A stretch of DNA of 64,000 bases from an uncultured Clostridia bacterium (GTDB lineage: Bacteria > Bacillota > Clostridia > Christensenellales > UBA1242): assembly GCA_944382715.1 (NCBI GenBank), contig CALWNC010000002.1, forward strand, positions 196,738-260,737, in the 5' to 3' direction. The notes beneath the pieces are model-generated. The model was given only the letters and a program-made list of their open reading frames with translations. It made no database searches and was not told the DNA's origin. The translations under genes were made by a program, and so were the position numbers. Of this stretch, positions 45,272 through 54,788 are shown in pieces. Each line of letters begins with the position of its first letter. The first letter of the stretch is position 1.

Positions 45272-45371
45272 AAATAATATATAGTTATATTCAGAAAAGG
45301 ATATTTAAAATTTAATTTTTTAATTATACTTACATTTTAAAAAAAGTTTAATTTTTACATTTGGAGTATTT

Positions 45372-47717
45372 ATGCAAGATTACGAAATTGTTGAAAGTGA
45401 AAATGGTAATATAGTCATAATACCTAAAGGCGTTGAAGAAATAGATAATCAAGCGTTTCAGGGAAGAAGTGATATTGTAGAAATCCGTTTGCCCTCTACG
45501 CTAAAAAAGATTAATAAGGGGGCTTTTACCTATTGCGAAAATCTAAAAAAAATAAATCTTCCAAATAGTATTGAAAGTATTGGAAACTTGGCTTTTTATA
45601 ATTGTTTAGGTCTTGAAGAAATTGTTCTTCCAGAAAAATTGAAAACTATTGAAAATGAAACATTTGCTAGATGTGAAAACTTAAAATTGATTAAGTTTCC
45701 AAAGGAATTAACTGAAATTAAATCAAGTTCATTTAAAGATTGTTTTAGTTTAAAAGAAATTGAATGTCCAGAAACTCTTACCAGAATTGGAACTTCTGCG
45801 TTTAGTAATTGTAAAAATTTAGAAAATATAAAATTTTCATCAAATTTACAATCAATTGCCGAAAGTTCATTTTTAAATTGTCTAAGTTTAAAGGAACTTA
45901 ATTTACCTGAATCTTTAGTTGAAATTAGTGATAATGCCTTTGCTTATTGTAAGTCGCTAAAAAATGTTAATTTTCCAAAAGATTTAAAATTTATCAGCGG
46001 ATTTTGTTTTTATAACTGTTCATCTCTTGAAAATATTGTTTTGCCTAAGGGATTAGAATCTATAGGCAAAGATGCATTTTCAAATTGTTTTCATTTAAAA
46101 AATCTTAATATCCCAAGTACATTAAATTTCATTGAAAAATCTATTATTAGTAATACTGCATTAACAGAAATACACTTACCAGATGGCTTAGAAGAATGCA
46201 CATTTGACTTTTTTGATAGAACAAACTTTAATTATTTTGAAAAAACTGATGACGGGTTTATGCTCTCTATAAAGGGAAGTGAAAACTCAATTCCATTAAA
46301 CAATCTTTATCTAGACTATGCATTTTTATCAAGAAACTGGGAAAATAGAGAAATTTTACTTAAAGAGCAAAAAAATATTGATATTGCATCACTTTATAAT
46401 AATTTATTAACTAGATTAGATCAACCAAAGGTAGAAGAATTTATAAAAGCTCATAACTTTACCTTTTTTAAGCAAATTATGGAACAAAAAAAGGGACATG
46501 AAAGCTCCAGTTATTACTATGATAATTTCTCATTTTTTAGGGCACTTTTTAATTTAGGTGTGTTTGAGATACCAAAAGCATATCAAGGGAAAGTTATAGA
46601 TTATTCGCAAAAGGTTTCAAATTTTATACTAGAACTTAATAGAAGTCCTAATTTTTATGCAAATAAACTGATTGCTCAAATGTTTAACGGCTCCCAATTA
46701 AAGGGATTTAAACGAGATTTTACTGAGTTTTTTATGTCTAATTTTGATAAGCTTATGTTAGCAGAAACAGTAAGGCGTGGCTTTGTTGCAAGATGCTATA
46801 ATGAATTTGAGGAAGTTCAGAGTACTAACACGAATAATCATGGTAGTCAAAGACAATTAAAACCAACTGTGGAAAAGTTTATAGATTATTTTGATGAAAA
46901 AAAGTTTAGTGGAGTTACTGAGGAAAATAGAAATATTGCAAAGACAATTTCACCATATTTTGGAGAGCAAAGTATATTTGATGAAGCAGTTTTAATAGAT
47001 TTTGAGAGAACTAGCGAGGGTGTTCCAAATCACATTTTAAGCACACCACTAAGTGAAAAAGATATCTTTTCTAACATTGATATGTATGCAGATGAAAGTG
47101 GGAAACTATGTTTAGAAATCCTATCTATTCTTGCTAAAATTGCAGACAATGAGTTTACCTTTGAATGGCTTGCAAAAAATGATCCACAAAATTTTATTCT
47201 TGGTAAATTATGTTCTTGCTGTGCACATATAAATGGTATGGGTTATGGAATTATGCATGCAAGTATTGTAGACCCTAATGTTCAAAATTTAGTCATAAGA
47301 AATAAGCAAGGTAAAATAATAGCTAAATCAACATTATATGTCAATAGGGAAGAAGGCTATGGCGTTTGTAATAATGTAGAGGTTAGTAATTCAATTCGAG
47401 AACCAAAACAGTTAGAAAATATTTATGAAAAGTATGTTTTAGGAATAAAAGCATTCGCAGAAAGGTACAATAATGAACACCCTGATAAACCACTAAAACA
47501 AATTAATGTGGGTATGAATTTAAATGACCTTGATAATATTCTTAGAAAGAAAAATGAGAAATCTAATGAATTGCTACAAGCAATTAATTATGGTATATAT
47601 GGTAAACAAGGTGCTTATTATCCAGGTGATAGTGATTACGAGCAGTATATTGTTTGGAAAGATGAAAGCAATTTAAGTAAACTTGATGGCTATAATGAAG
47701 GACCTAAACAAATGTAG
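45372..47717 (+). CDS. Intracellular BspA-type leucine-rich-repeat protein, paralogue 3 (short array)
   Basis: 781 aa. The LRR_5 array is about half as long as in the neighbours (residues ~10-290), while the C-terminal domain is full length: HNFTFFKQ, RCYNEFEEVQSTNT, FTFEWLAKNDP, CSCCAH at 614-619, AKSTLYVN and QYIVW. This shows the repeat array varies independently of the C-terminal domain. No signal peptide. GGAG precedes the ATG. It ends in TAG, and paralogue 4 starts 59 bases downstream with no terminator between, so the two are likely co-transcribed. Confidence 0.85.
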   Translation: MQDYEIVESENGNIVIIPKGVEEIDNQAFQGRSDIVEIRLPSTLKKINKGAFTYCENLKKINLPNSIESIGNLAFYNCLGLEEIVLPEKLKTIENETFARCENLKLIKFPKELTEIKSSSFKDCFSLKEIECPETLTRIGTSAFSNCKNLENIKFSSNLQSIAESSFLNCLSLKELNLPESLVEISDNAFAYCKSLKNVNFPKDLKFISGFCFYNCSSLENIVLPKGLESIGKDAFSNCFHLKNLNIPSTLNFIEKSIISNTALTEIHLPDGLEECTFDFFDRTNFNYFEKTDDGFMLSIKGSENSIPLNNLYLDYAFLSRNWENREILLKEQKNIDIASLYNNLLTRLDQPKVEEFIKAHNFTFFKQIMEQKKGHESSSYYYDNFSFFRALFNLGVFEIPKAYQGKVIDYSQKVSNFILELNRSPNFYANKLIAQMFNGSQLKGFKRDFTEFFMSNFDKLMLAETVRRGFVARCYNEFEEVQSTNTNNHGSQRQLKPTVEKFIDYFDEKKFSGVTEENRNIAKTISPYFGEQSIFDEAVLIDFERTSEGVPNHILSTPLSEKDIFSNIDMYADESGKLCLEILSILAKIADNEFTFEWLAKNDPQNFILGKLCSCCAHINGMGYGIMHASIVDPNVQNLVIRNKQGKIIAKSTLYVNREEGYGVCNNVEVSNSIREPKQLENIYEKYVLGIKAFAERYNNEHPDKPLKQINVGMNLNDLDNILRKKNEKSNELLQAINYGIYGKQGAYYPGDSDYEQYIVWKDESNLSKLDGYNEGPKQM

Positions 47718-47776
47718 AAAAATAAATTATTATTAACCTAATTTAGTTGTTAAATTTTTAATTAAGGTAGTGGCGT

Positions 47777-50700
47777 ATGGAAATTGAAAATAATATATTA
47801 AAAAGCATTTCCGATAGTGATATTATTAATGGGGTTTTAAAAATTCCTGAGGGCGTAACGGAAATTAAAATAGAAAATAACTACTTTTTTAATAGTGGAC
47901 TGACCAGCTTAGAAACAATAATTTGTCCTTCATCATTAAAGGTTATTAATAAAAGATCATTTATGTCTTATTCTAATTTAAAATCTGTAAAATTTTCAGA
48001 AGGTCTAGAAGAAATTGGAGAAGAAGCTTTTTTAAATTGCTATAGATTAAAAAATATTAACTTTCCTAAATCATTAAAAAAGGTTGATAATTATGCTTTT
48101 TCTGGTTGTGATGGGATAGAAAAATTAAGCTTTTATGAAAATTTAAAGGAGTTAGGGAATAGTTGTTTTTATAATTGTACTGGCTTAAAATCCGTTGATT
48201 TATCTAAAACCAAGCTAGAAATTATACCTGAAAGTTGCTTTGATCATTGTACTTTATTAAAGCAAGTTAAGCTAAATCAAGGTTTAAAGGAAATTAATGA
48301 AAGGGGATTTTTAAGTTGTGGATTAAAAAAATTGGTTTTACCAATGACGATAGAGAAGATTGGCAAAGAAGCATTTGAGAATTGTAACAAATTAGTATCT
48401 GTTAGTCAATTGAAAAATTTGCAAGAATTGGGTAGAAGAGCTTTTATGAATTGCAAATCTTTAAAGACAATTGAAATTGGTGGGGATTTAAAAAAAATAT
48501 ATGAATCAACATTTCGTAATTGCGAAAATTTACGCGAAGTTATATTGTCAGATTCTATAACCTCTATTGAACGAAATACTTTCTCAGATTGTAAATCACT
48601 CGAATTCATTAAATTGCCACCTAGATTAGATAACATTGGCAGTGAAACATTCAAAAACTGTTTTTCCCTAGAGTCAATAAAAATTCCAATGGGAGTATAT
48701 TCAATTGGCTCTAATGCATTTTTTAGTTGCATTAACCTTAAAAGTGTTGAATTGCCAAATTTATTAAGTGTCATTTGTAATTATGCATTTTTTGGTTGCT
48801 CTGAACTCACAGATATAAATATACCTAACACAGTTCGCTCTATTGGCTCTTTTGCATTTATGCGATGCACAAAACTTAGTAAGATATTGTTGCCAGAGAG
48901 TGTAGACTATATAGGTGATTTTTGTTTTGATGGCTGTAAAAATTTAGAAAACATTACAATTATTGGTCCAGTTATTGCAATTGGAGATGGCGTTTTTTTG
49001 GATTGTGAAAATCTTACTAGTGTATCTTTGCCAAGCACAATTAGAAGTATAGGGGAACAGGCTTTTGACCATTGCAAAAATTTGACTAAAATTACTCTTC
49101 CTGATAGTGTAGAAAGTATTAATGATAGTGCTTTTAGTTGGTGTAGAGAATTGTCAAATTTTAGATTTCCAAAATCTTTAACTTCATTAGGTGCTCAAGC
49201 ATTTTCAAACTGTGTAAAATTAAATAACATTAATTTACCTCAAGGTCTTAAATCTATTGGAACTGAGGCATTTGAAAATTGCATTAGTTTAGAAAAGATT
49301 TCAATTCCACTTAGTGTTCAAAACATAGGGGATTATATTTTAAGTGGCTGTAACCAATTACAAGAACTTATCATTCCAGATAAATTAGAGTCTATTGGAA
49401 GTTTAGCAAACAACTCATTTAAATATCTATCAAAAGGGGATAATAATTTTATCTTTTCAAATAAAATATTCAATAATTCAATTGAACTTTCGACCCTTAA
49501 AATAAAAACTCCTTTTTTAATTAAATACTATGATTATAAGAATTTGATATTGAGAGAGCAGTCAAACCCAAATGTGTGTAAGTTTTATAACGCATTTTTG
49601 TCGGGTTTAGAAAAAGACAAAACAGAAGAATTTTTAAATTCTCATAATTTTACTTTTTTTAAACAATTAAATATTGATGAATTAGGGTATAATTATGTAG
49701 ATACATATAAGGGTTTATATAATCTTGGTGCATTTTTAAAGCCACAAGAATTTGATGGTAAAGTGGTTGACTATGCACAAAAGGTTGTGGGATTTTTACA
49801 AGAAAAACTTAGAAAAGAAGTATACACTCCAAATGATTTATGTGATTTATTTCATGGTATGAAAAAAGATGGGTTTAAAAAGGAATTTACCGACTTCTTT
49901 TTAAAAGATTTTGATGAACTATTGAGGACAGAAAAGATTTTTGAAGGTTTTACTTCAAGATGTTATAATGAATTTGAAAAGGTTCAGAAAACAAACACTA
50001 GTGACCATGGAAGTCAAAGACAATTAAAGCCAACGGTTGCAAAATTTATAGATTATTTTACAGAGAATAAATTTCAAAATATTACTCCTGAAACAAAAAA
50101 TATTGCAATCACAATTGCACCTTATTTTTCAACTCAACAAGTTTTTGACGATGCAGTAAGTATTGATAAAGAGAGAAAAGAAAATCATATTTCAGATAAT
50201 ATTTTGTCAGAACCACTAAATGAGGAAGATATTTTTGGAACAATAGATGAATATAAGTCAGAAATAGAAAGAGTTGCTCCGTCATTAATCTCAAAACTCG
50301 CAGATATTGCTTCAAAACAGTTTACCTTTGAATGGCTCGCAAAAAATGACCCAAGGAACTTTATTTTAGGCAAATTATGCTCATGTTGTGCACACCTAGA
50401 AGGTGTAGGTTATGGAATTATGCATGCAAGTATTGTACACCCTAATATACAAAATCTTGTAATAAAGAATGAAAAAGGTGACATTATAGCGAAATCAACT
50501 CTCTATATAAATCCTGAAGAAAATTATGGCGTTTTTAATAATGTAGAAGTCAATAGGGATATTCCTTATAATGACTATGAATTAATATATCAAAAATATA
50601 TGCTTGCCGTGGCAGAGTTCGCAGAAAAATATAATAGTGAGCACCCAGATAAGCCAATTGAACAGATAAATGTAGGTACGGGATTTAATGATTTGAATGG

Positions 50701-50842
50701 ATTTATAAGGCAGTACAATACTCGTTCTAATAAAATTTTGACTCCAATTAACTATAAAAATTATGGTAAGCCATTTAAAAACTATAACGGCGATAGTTTT
50801 GAAGAACAGTATGTTGTTTGGGAAAACAAATCTAAAAGTTAA
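47777..50842 (+). CDS. Intracellular BspA-type leucine-rich-repeat protein, paralogue 4
   Basis: 1021 aa. The LRR_5 array spans about residues 10-560; the C-terminal domain follows with HNFTFFKQ, RCYNEFEKVQKTNT, FTFEWLAKNDP, CSCCAH at 868-873, AKSTLYIN, GDSFEEQYVVW. No signal peptide or sortase motif. A weak AAGG lies before the ATG. It is probably translated from the same message as paralogue 3. No clear terminator directly follows; the hairpin near 51052 may serve. Confidence 0.83.
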   Translation: MEIENNILKSISDSDIINGVLKIPEGVTEIKIENNYFFNSGLTSLETIICPSSLKVINKRSFMSYSNLKSVKFSEGLEEIGEEAFLNCYRLKNINFPKSLKKVDNYAFSGCDGIEKLSFYENLKELGNSCFYNCTGLKSVDLSKTKLEIIPESCFDHCTLLKQVKLNQGLKEINERGFLSCGLKKLVLPMTIEKIGKEAFENCNKLVSVSQLKNLQELGRRAFMNCKSLKTIEIGGDLKKIYESTFRNCENLREVILSDSITSIERNTFSDCKSLEFIKLPPRLDNIGSETFKNCFSLESIKIPMGVYSIGSNAFFSCINLKSVELPNLLSVICNYAFFGCSELTDINIPNTVRSIGSFAFMRCTKLSKILLPESVDYIGDFCFDGCKNLENITIIGPVIAIGDGVFLDCENLTSVSLPSTIRSIGEQAFDHCKNLTKITLPDSVESINDSAFSWCRELSNFRFPKSLTSLGAQAFSNCVKLNNINLPQGLKSIGTEAFENCISLEKISIPLSVQNIGDYILSGCNQLQELIIPDKLESIGSLANNSFKYLSKGDNNFIFSNKIFNNSIELSTLKIKTPFLIKYYDYKNLILREQSNPNVCKFYNAFLSGLEKDKTEEFLNSHNFTFFKQLNIDELGYNYVDTYKGLYNLGAFLKPQEFDGKVVDYAQKVVGFLQEKLRKEVYTPNDLCDLFHGMKKDGFKKEFTDFFLKDFDELLRTEKIFEGFTSRCYNEFEKVQKTNTSDHGSQRQLKPTVAKFIDYFTENKFQNITPETKNIAITIAPYFSTQQVFDDAVSIDKERKENHISDNILSEPLNEEDIFGTIDEYKSEIERVAPSLISKLADIASKQFTFEWLAKNDPRNFILGKLCSCCAHLEGVGYGIMHASIVHPNIQNLVIKNEKGDIIAKSTLYINPEENYGVFNNVEVNRDIPYNDYELIYQKYMLAVAEFAEKYNSEHPDKPIEQINVGTGFNDLNGFIRQYNTRSNKILTPINYKNYGKPFKNYNGDSFEEQYVVWENKSKS

Positions 50843-51049
50843 AGATATGTTAAAGTGTTAATTTTTAAAACACTATGTAAGATAATAAATTAATTTTATT
50901 ATAATTTTGTATTACAATTCCTTGTTATTATTTCATTTTAGAATTTAGAAACTTTTTATTAATCTATTTTGTTTAAGTATTATAATTGCCAAATTATTAT
51001 AAATAATTGAATTATATAAATAAAAAATAAAATTAATTTTGCACAAATT

Positions 51050-51096
51050 AAAAAAAACACACTCAAAGAAATATTCTATGAGTGTGTTTTTAGTTT
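51050..51096. terminator. Bidirectional terminator
   Basis: A 13-bp stem (AAAAACACACTCA / TGAGTGTGTTTTT) with a loop of about 14 bases lies between convergent genes. Confidence 0.8.
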
Positions 51097-51120
51097 TTCA
51101 AAACTAATATTACTTAAAAA

Positions 51121-51561
51121 TTATTGTTTTTGATTTTCACTACTTTCAAATGGTACTTCAGATTCAGCTCCAGTTTTCATATTTAAATAATATGTGCCAA
51201 TCACGGTAAAGAATTTACCATCTTCAGTAGGCTCAACGATTGAAACCTTTCCATTTTTTAAATCTTCTGCCGTGAGAAATGCTGAATTTGTTTCGTGTGC
51301 AACTTTTCTTTTGCCCATTTCAGGATGAAAATTATCAATATTAACTTTTTCTGCCTCAAAAATTCTATAAAATCCATCACTTCCGATAAAGCAAATAAGT
51401 TTTTCTGGAACTTTGCCACGACTCTTAATAACTTTGTCCACATAACCTTTATCAGTGTAGAGTGCACTAGTTAAATATAGACTTCCAAAGTCTTCTTCAA
51501 CATTGAAACTTGCTCCAGTATAATCCTTTAATTTTTTGTAGTTAGCTTTTTTTTCAGCCAT
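51121..51561 (-). CDS. Hypothetical protein, 146 aa
   Basis: Not recognised. A soluble, mostly beta protein with many Lys/Glu; the segment around LICFIGSDGFYRIFEAE looks like a strand-turn-strand. GGAGG precedes the ATG. It is 87 bases downstream of the YcxB-like gene on the same strand and may share its message. Confidence 0.75.
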   Translation of the reverse strand: MAEKKANYKKLKDYTGASFNVEEDFGSLYLTSALYTDKGYVDKVIKSRGKVPEKLICFIGSDGFYRIFEAEKVNIDNFHPEMGKRKVAHETNSAFLTAEDLKNGKVSIVEPTEDGKFFTVIGTYYLNMKTGAESEVPFESSENQKQ

Positions 51562-51648
51562 ATTTACCTCCAGATAAATAATTTAAATTTAATATTAGAA
51601 AAAAATAATTTTTAATTTTTGATAATGGGTTCTTTGTTAATATAATAA

Positions 51649-52185
51649 TTATCTTTGCTTAAAGTTTTCACTATATTTTTTGCTCATAAGTTCTTCAAAT
51701 TCTTGCAAAGTGCCCTGCGTGATTGAAGATTTTGGCAATACAAATATTGCAGATTTTCTTTTAAATAGTATAAAATCTTCTTTAGTTTCAACAACCTTAA
51801 CAAAAAAATCATAGTCAGTTTCCATTCTTGAAAGATTTTTATCTCCAAGGTCAGTTGAAATTTTTATATTCTTATTTTGAAAAACATAAGTATCAATAAC
51901 TTGATTTTCTTTATTATTTTCTTTCAAATAAAGTCTATCATATTTAGATATTTGTGAAATGAGAACGATAAAGTAAGTGAAAGGAATATAGCAGAATGCA
52001 AAAACTAGCCAAATTATGCCAGAAATAATATTATTTTGTACAAAACTAACAATACTTAAACAAAAAAAACCAATTGCAATTATAATAAGTGGGATTAAAA
52101 TTTGACTTATTGAAATTTTGCAAGCTTTAGATATAATTCGCTTATCATATTTTGTTTTAAATTCAATCATAACTTTATCTTTCAT
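51649..52185 (-). CDS. YcxB-like membrane protein
   Basis: 178 aa with two membrane helices (about residues 25-50 and 55-80) and a C-terminal soluble domain that resembles the YcxB-like family: TDYDFFVKVVETKEDFILF, then AIFVLPKSSITQGTLQEFEELM. Function unknown. I chose the second ATG (52185): AAAGGAG runs directly into the first ATG (52191), whereas the second lies six bases away, the normal spacing. Confidence 0.75.
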   Translation of the reverse strand: MKDKVMIEFKTKYDKRIISKACKISISQILIPLIIIAIGFFCLSIVSFVQNNIISGIIWLVFAFCYIPFTYFIVLISQISKYDRLYLKENNKENQVIDTYVFQNKNIKISTDLGDKNLSRMETDYDFFVKVVETKEDFILFKRKSAIFVLPKSSITQGTLQEFEELMSKKYSENFKQR

Positions 52186-52265
52186 AGTCATCTCCTTTAA
52201 TATAATTTTATTATATATTTTTAATTTTTATATGTCAAATACAACTTTAAGATTTTGAAATAGTA

Positions 52266-52294
52266 TTGCAAAATTGCTTTAAATATATTATAAT
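52266..52294 (+). promoter_or_regulatory. Leaderless promoter of the DUF4186 operon
   Basis: TTGCAA at 52266-52271, a 17-base spacer and TATAAT at 52289-52294. The predicted +1 is 52301, the A of the start codon. Confidence 0.7.
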
Positions 52295-52300
52295 ATTATT

Positions 52301-52669
52301 ATGAGTGACGATTATGATTATGTTCTTTCAAAAATAAAAAAATCTAGCTTTCGCAGTAAATTCTTTCTATCAAAAAAAGATAAAGAATATGTACTTCAAA
52401 AGGGAATAGATACAATAAAAAAGCATACGGAAGATTTTATTATTAATCGTTTAGCAGAAGAGAATCCAAAAAATGATGGGAAACAAACCCCAATGAAAGG
52501 GCACCCCACATTCATTGCTCAGCATGCAACGGCAACTTGTTGCAGAGGTTGTCTTTACAAATGGCATCACATTGAAATTGGAAAAAGGTTAACACAAGAA
52601 GAAATACAATATATTGTTAATATAATAATGCTTTGGATAAATGAGCAAATGGAAAAGGAGAATTTATGA
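52301..52669 (+). CDS. DUF4186 family protein
   Basis: The 122-aa product matches DUF4186: the conserved core QHATATCCRGCLYKWHHI (cysteines and histidines that could bind a metal) followed by LTQEEIQYIVNIIMLWI. Function is unknown. There is no Shine-Dalgarno; the promoter places +1 on the ATG. It overlaps the next gene by four bases (ATGA). It heads a four-gene operon reaching 54397. Confidence 0.85.
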   Translation: MSDDYDYVLSKIKKSSFRSKFFLSKKDKEYVLQKGIDTIKKHTEDFIINRLAEENPKNDGKQTPMKGHPTFIAQHATATCCRGCLYKWHHIEIGKRLTQEEIQYIVNIIMLWINEQMEKENL

Positions 52670-53175
52670 TTAGAGTTTTGAGATGCAATAATTTTAGTGC
52701 AAAAGATTTACTTTCTGGGGGTCCAAGAAGGGGATTTGTAATTCCAGTGCCAAGAGAACCTAATAAATCTTTGTTAATTGCTGATACTGATAGCTCAGTT
52801 AATCACGATGATTTGGCAGACAAGTTCATCTTTTTAACTGAAGAGCAACTTGCTAAAATTGTCAGTGAACAACCAGTAGAAACTCCAGAAGACTTTGAAA
52901 AGGCTCTTAAAATGTGTAAGGATATTCAAAAATCGTATAGAGATAATGAAAAGGATTACCCAACATCAAGAAAAGACTACTTATTATACGAAGAAGGGGC
53001 AGTTGCCTTTGATTCTAGGTCGATTTATGGAAAGTTTATACTTTATAGAGATTCTGCAAAAGGTTTTAGAATTTCATCACAAACTGACAGAATTGTTTGC
53101 GACTTTATAAAAAATAATTGGAAGGCAGAGCCAGTTCCAGAAGATAGTAAAAATGCTTCAACTAGATTTTTTTAA
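52666..53175 (+). CDS. Hypothetical protein, 169 aa
   Basis: Not recognised. A soluble mixed alpha/beta protein starting in the stop codon of the DUF4186 gene, with AAGGAG upstream. No motif that I can assign. Its position suggests it acts with DUF4186. Confidence 0.75.
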   Translation: MIRVLRCNNFSAKDLLSGGPRRGFVIPVPREPNKSLLIADTDSSVNHDDLADKFIFLTEEQLAKIVSEQPVETPEDFEKALKMCKDIQKSYRDNEKDYPTSRKDYLLYEEGAVAFDSRSIYGKFILYRDSAKGFRISSQTDRIVCDFIKNNWKAEPVPEDSKNASTRFF

Positions 53176-53190
53176 AAATAATGAGTTAAT

Positions 53191-54069
53191 ATGGAAGAAT
53201 ATGAGTTTAATATCAATGATAAAAGGGGAAGTGCTAGTAAAGATATTCTAGTTGAAATTCGCCAAAATAAGAAAAAATATTCAGAAATTAAAAATAGACT
53301 TTGCAATGAGACTAATGAAAGACTTGGAGTTGATTTTAAAACTGAATACTTTTTGCCAGCAGATTTTAACTCTGATGTTTTAACTGAATCAGTTTTTAAA
53401 ACTAGATGCTTACAGAAACATTTTATTCCATTTTCAAATGAGCAAATAGAAAAGTTTATTACAATGAGTAAAAGGGCAGTTGGAAATCATTTTAATGCAA
53501 ATTTTAAGGGTAAAAACATTTTTGGTTCTTTTTTGCTTGGGGAAGAAAACGGGAAAAATATAATTTATGCTCTTACTATTGTTAGGGGTACTCAGCACAA
53601 CGAAAATTTAAGAGATTTTTCAATAAAGTTAGATATGCTTGTTGCTGGGAAAGAATGGTTTTCTCTTGCAAGATTTGATTCCATCGGTGCAGGTCACCCA
53701 AACTATTTTTCTGGAGAAAAAGTTGCTCATAGTTTGAAACTTGTGGAATTTGCAAAAACTCCTCATCTTCACATTAATTCGGAAGAAACACAGGTGCTCT
53801 TTTCTACTAGAAGTAACTGCGAATACACTCCTGCAAAAGAAATTGTTGAACTTCGGGAACTTAGGAATAGTGGAGATAAATCATATTTTAAAAAATGTTT
53901 GGAATCATTTTTAAACATTTCAAATATTAAATCAAAGATTAATAAAAATCTTTTAGACTGCTCTGAGTATAATAAGGAAAACTCACTATTCGATTCTCAA
54001 GATGTTTTGAGTATGGACACCATAAAAAATATCAGTAAATCTAATGAAGAAAAAGGATTGGGGGAATAG
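53191..54069 (+). CDS. Hypothetical protein, 292 aa
   Basis: Not recognised. The middle is beta-rich, with a conspicuous segment GAGHPNYFSGEKVAHSL followed 10 residues later by HLHIN; clustered histidines could bind metal, but no family pattern is clear. It lies 15 bases after the previous stop and has no Shine-Dalgarno, so translation probably depends on the preceding gene. Confidence 0.75.
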   Translation: MEEYEFNINDKRGSASKDILVEIRQNKKKYSEIKNRLCNETNERLGVDFKTEYFLPADFNSDVLTESVFKTRCLQKHFIPFSNEQIEKFITMSKRAVGNHFNANFKGKNIFGSFLLGEENGKNIIYALTIVRGTQHNENLRDFSIKLDMLVAGKEWFSLARFDSIGAGHPNYFSGEKVAHSLKLVEFAKTPHLHINSEETQVLFSTRSNCEYTPAKEIVELRELRNSGDKSYFKKCLESFLNISNIKSKINKNLLDCSEYNKENSLFDSQDVLSMDTIKNISKSNEEKGLGE

Positions 54070-54070
54070 T

Positions 54071-54397
54071 ATGAATTTAAATGAAGCAATAAATATTATT
54101 CAGGAGAAGTTTGTCGTAGAGAAAATTGATAGTAATGCTTATGAGATTTATACAGGTAAAATGTTTGATGAGTTTAATTCATTTTTTTTGGCAATAGTAG
54201 AAGAAAATGATAAATGTACCTTAACAGACTTTGCAAAAACATGTGAACTGTTAGATATTTCAGAAGAAAATTTAAAAGATCTTGCCACTGAATGTGGACT
54301 TATTTTTGATGACTACTATATTAAAAAAGATTTTGCTTCTATTAAAGATATTTCTTCCTTTTTAACTTTTTTTGATAGAATTTCAATTTTAAAATAA
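54071..54397 (+). CDS. DUF1828-like protein, 108 aa
   Basis: I chose the ATG at 54071, preceded by GGGGG and one base after the upstream stop; a longer in-frame start at 54044 would overlap. The pattern AYEIYTGKMFDEFNSFFLAIVEE, then CTLTDFAKTCELL, resembles DUF1828 domains (a polar strand pair followed by LTDxGxTxxxL), which occur in small proteins of phages and toxin-antitoxin-like loci. This is a tentative family call. It is the last gene of the DUF4186 operon. Confidence 0.6.
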   Translation: MNLNEAINIIQEKFVVEKIDSNAYEIYTGKMFDEFNSFFLAIVEENDKCTLTDFAKTCELLDISEENLKDLATECGLIFDDYYIKKDFASIKDISSFLTFFDRISILK

Positions 54398-54584
54398 CTT
54401 TAATTTTTAATTGAAGTGAATTGATTAAACGATTTCAAGTTTTGTATACTTTTTGACATTACTTTTTTAAGTTAGAAAACTAGAAACAAACAAGAAAAAA
54501 ATTTTTAATTTTTAAAATTAATATTAATTTTTTATAATCTTAAATATAATTATTAATAAATGAAATTTTATTTAATTTTATAAT

Positions 54585-54661
54585 GCTTCTGTAGCTCAGT
54601 TGGATAGAGCACGGGTCTTCGAAATCCGGTGTCGCACGTTCGAGCCGTGTCAGAAGCACCA
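54585..54661 (+). tRNA. tRNA-Arg (anticodon TCG)
   Basis: A complete cloverleaf of 77 nt including an encoded CCA: acceptor GCTTCTG / CAGAAGC, D arm GCTC / GAGC, anticodon stem CGGGT / ATCCG (one G-T pair) with loop CTTCGAA, T arm GCACG-TTCGAGC-CGTGT. The anticodon TCG (54619-54621) reads CGA and possibly other CGN codons. A terminator follows at 54677. Confidence 0.95.
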
Positions 54662-54676
54662 AAAAACATAAAAATT

Positions 54677-54717
54677 TGAAACTCAGCGAATATATTTATT
54701 ATTCACTGAGTTTTTTT
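54677..54717 (+). terminator. Terminator of tRNA-Arg
   Basis: The stem AAACTCAG-GAATA / TATTC-CTGAGTTT with a single mismatch is followed by seven Ts. Confidence 0.8.
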
Positions 54718-54788
54718 AATTAAAAACAATGTTTAAGCTGTCAATATTATACAGTGAATTTGCAATAAGTAAGTTTGTTTATTTTAAT

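Noticed and set aside
38422..50842. Surface location of the BspA-type proteins
   Set aside because: No signal peptide, lipobox, LPXTG motif or membrane helix is visible in any of the four; a cytoplasmic location is more consistent.
54585..54661. tRNA-Arg as an attachment site of an integrated element
   Set aside because: No integrase, recombinase or repeat of the tRNA 3' end was seen nearby.
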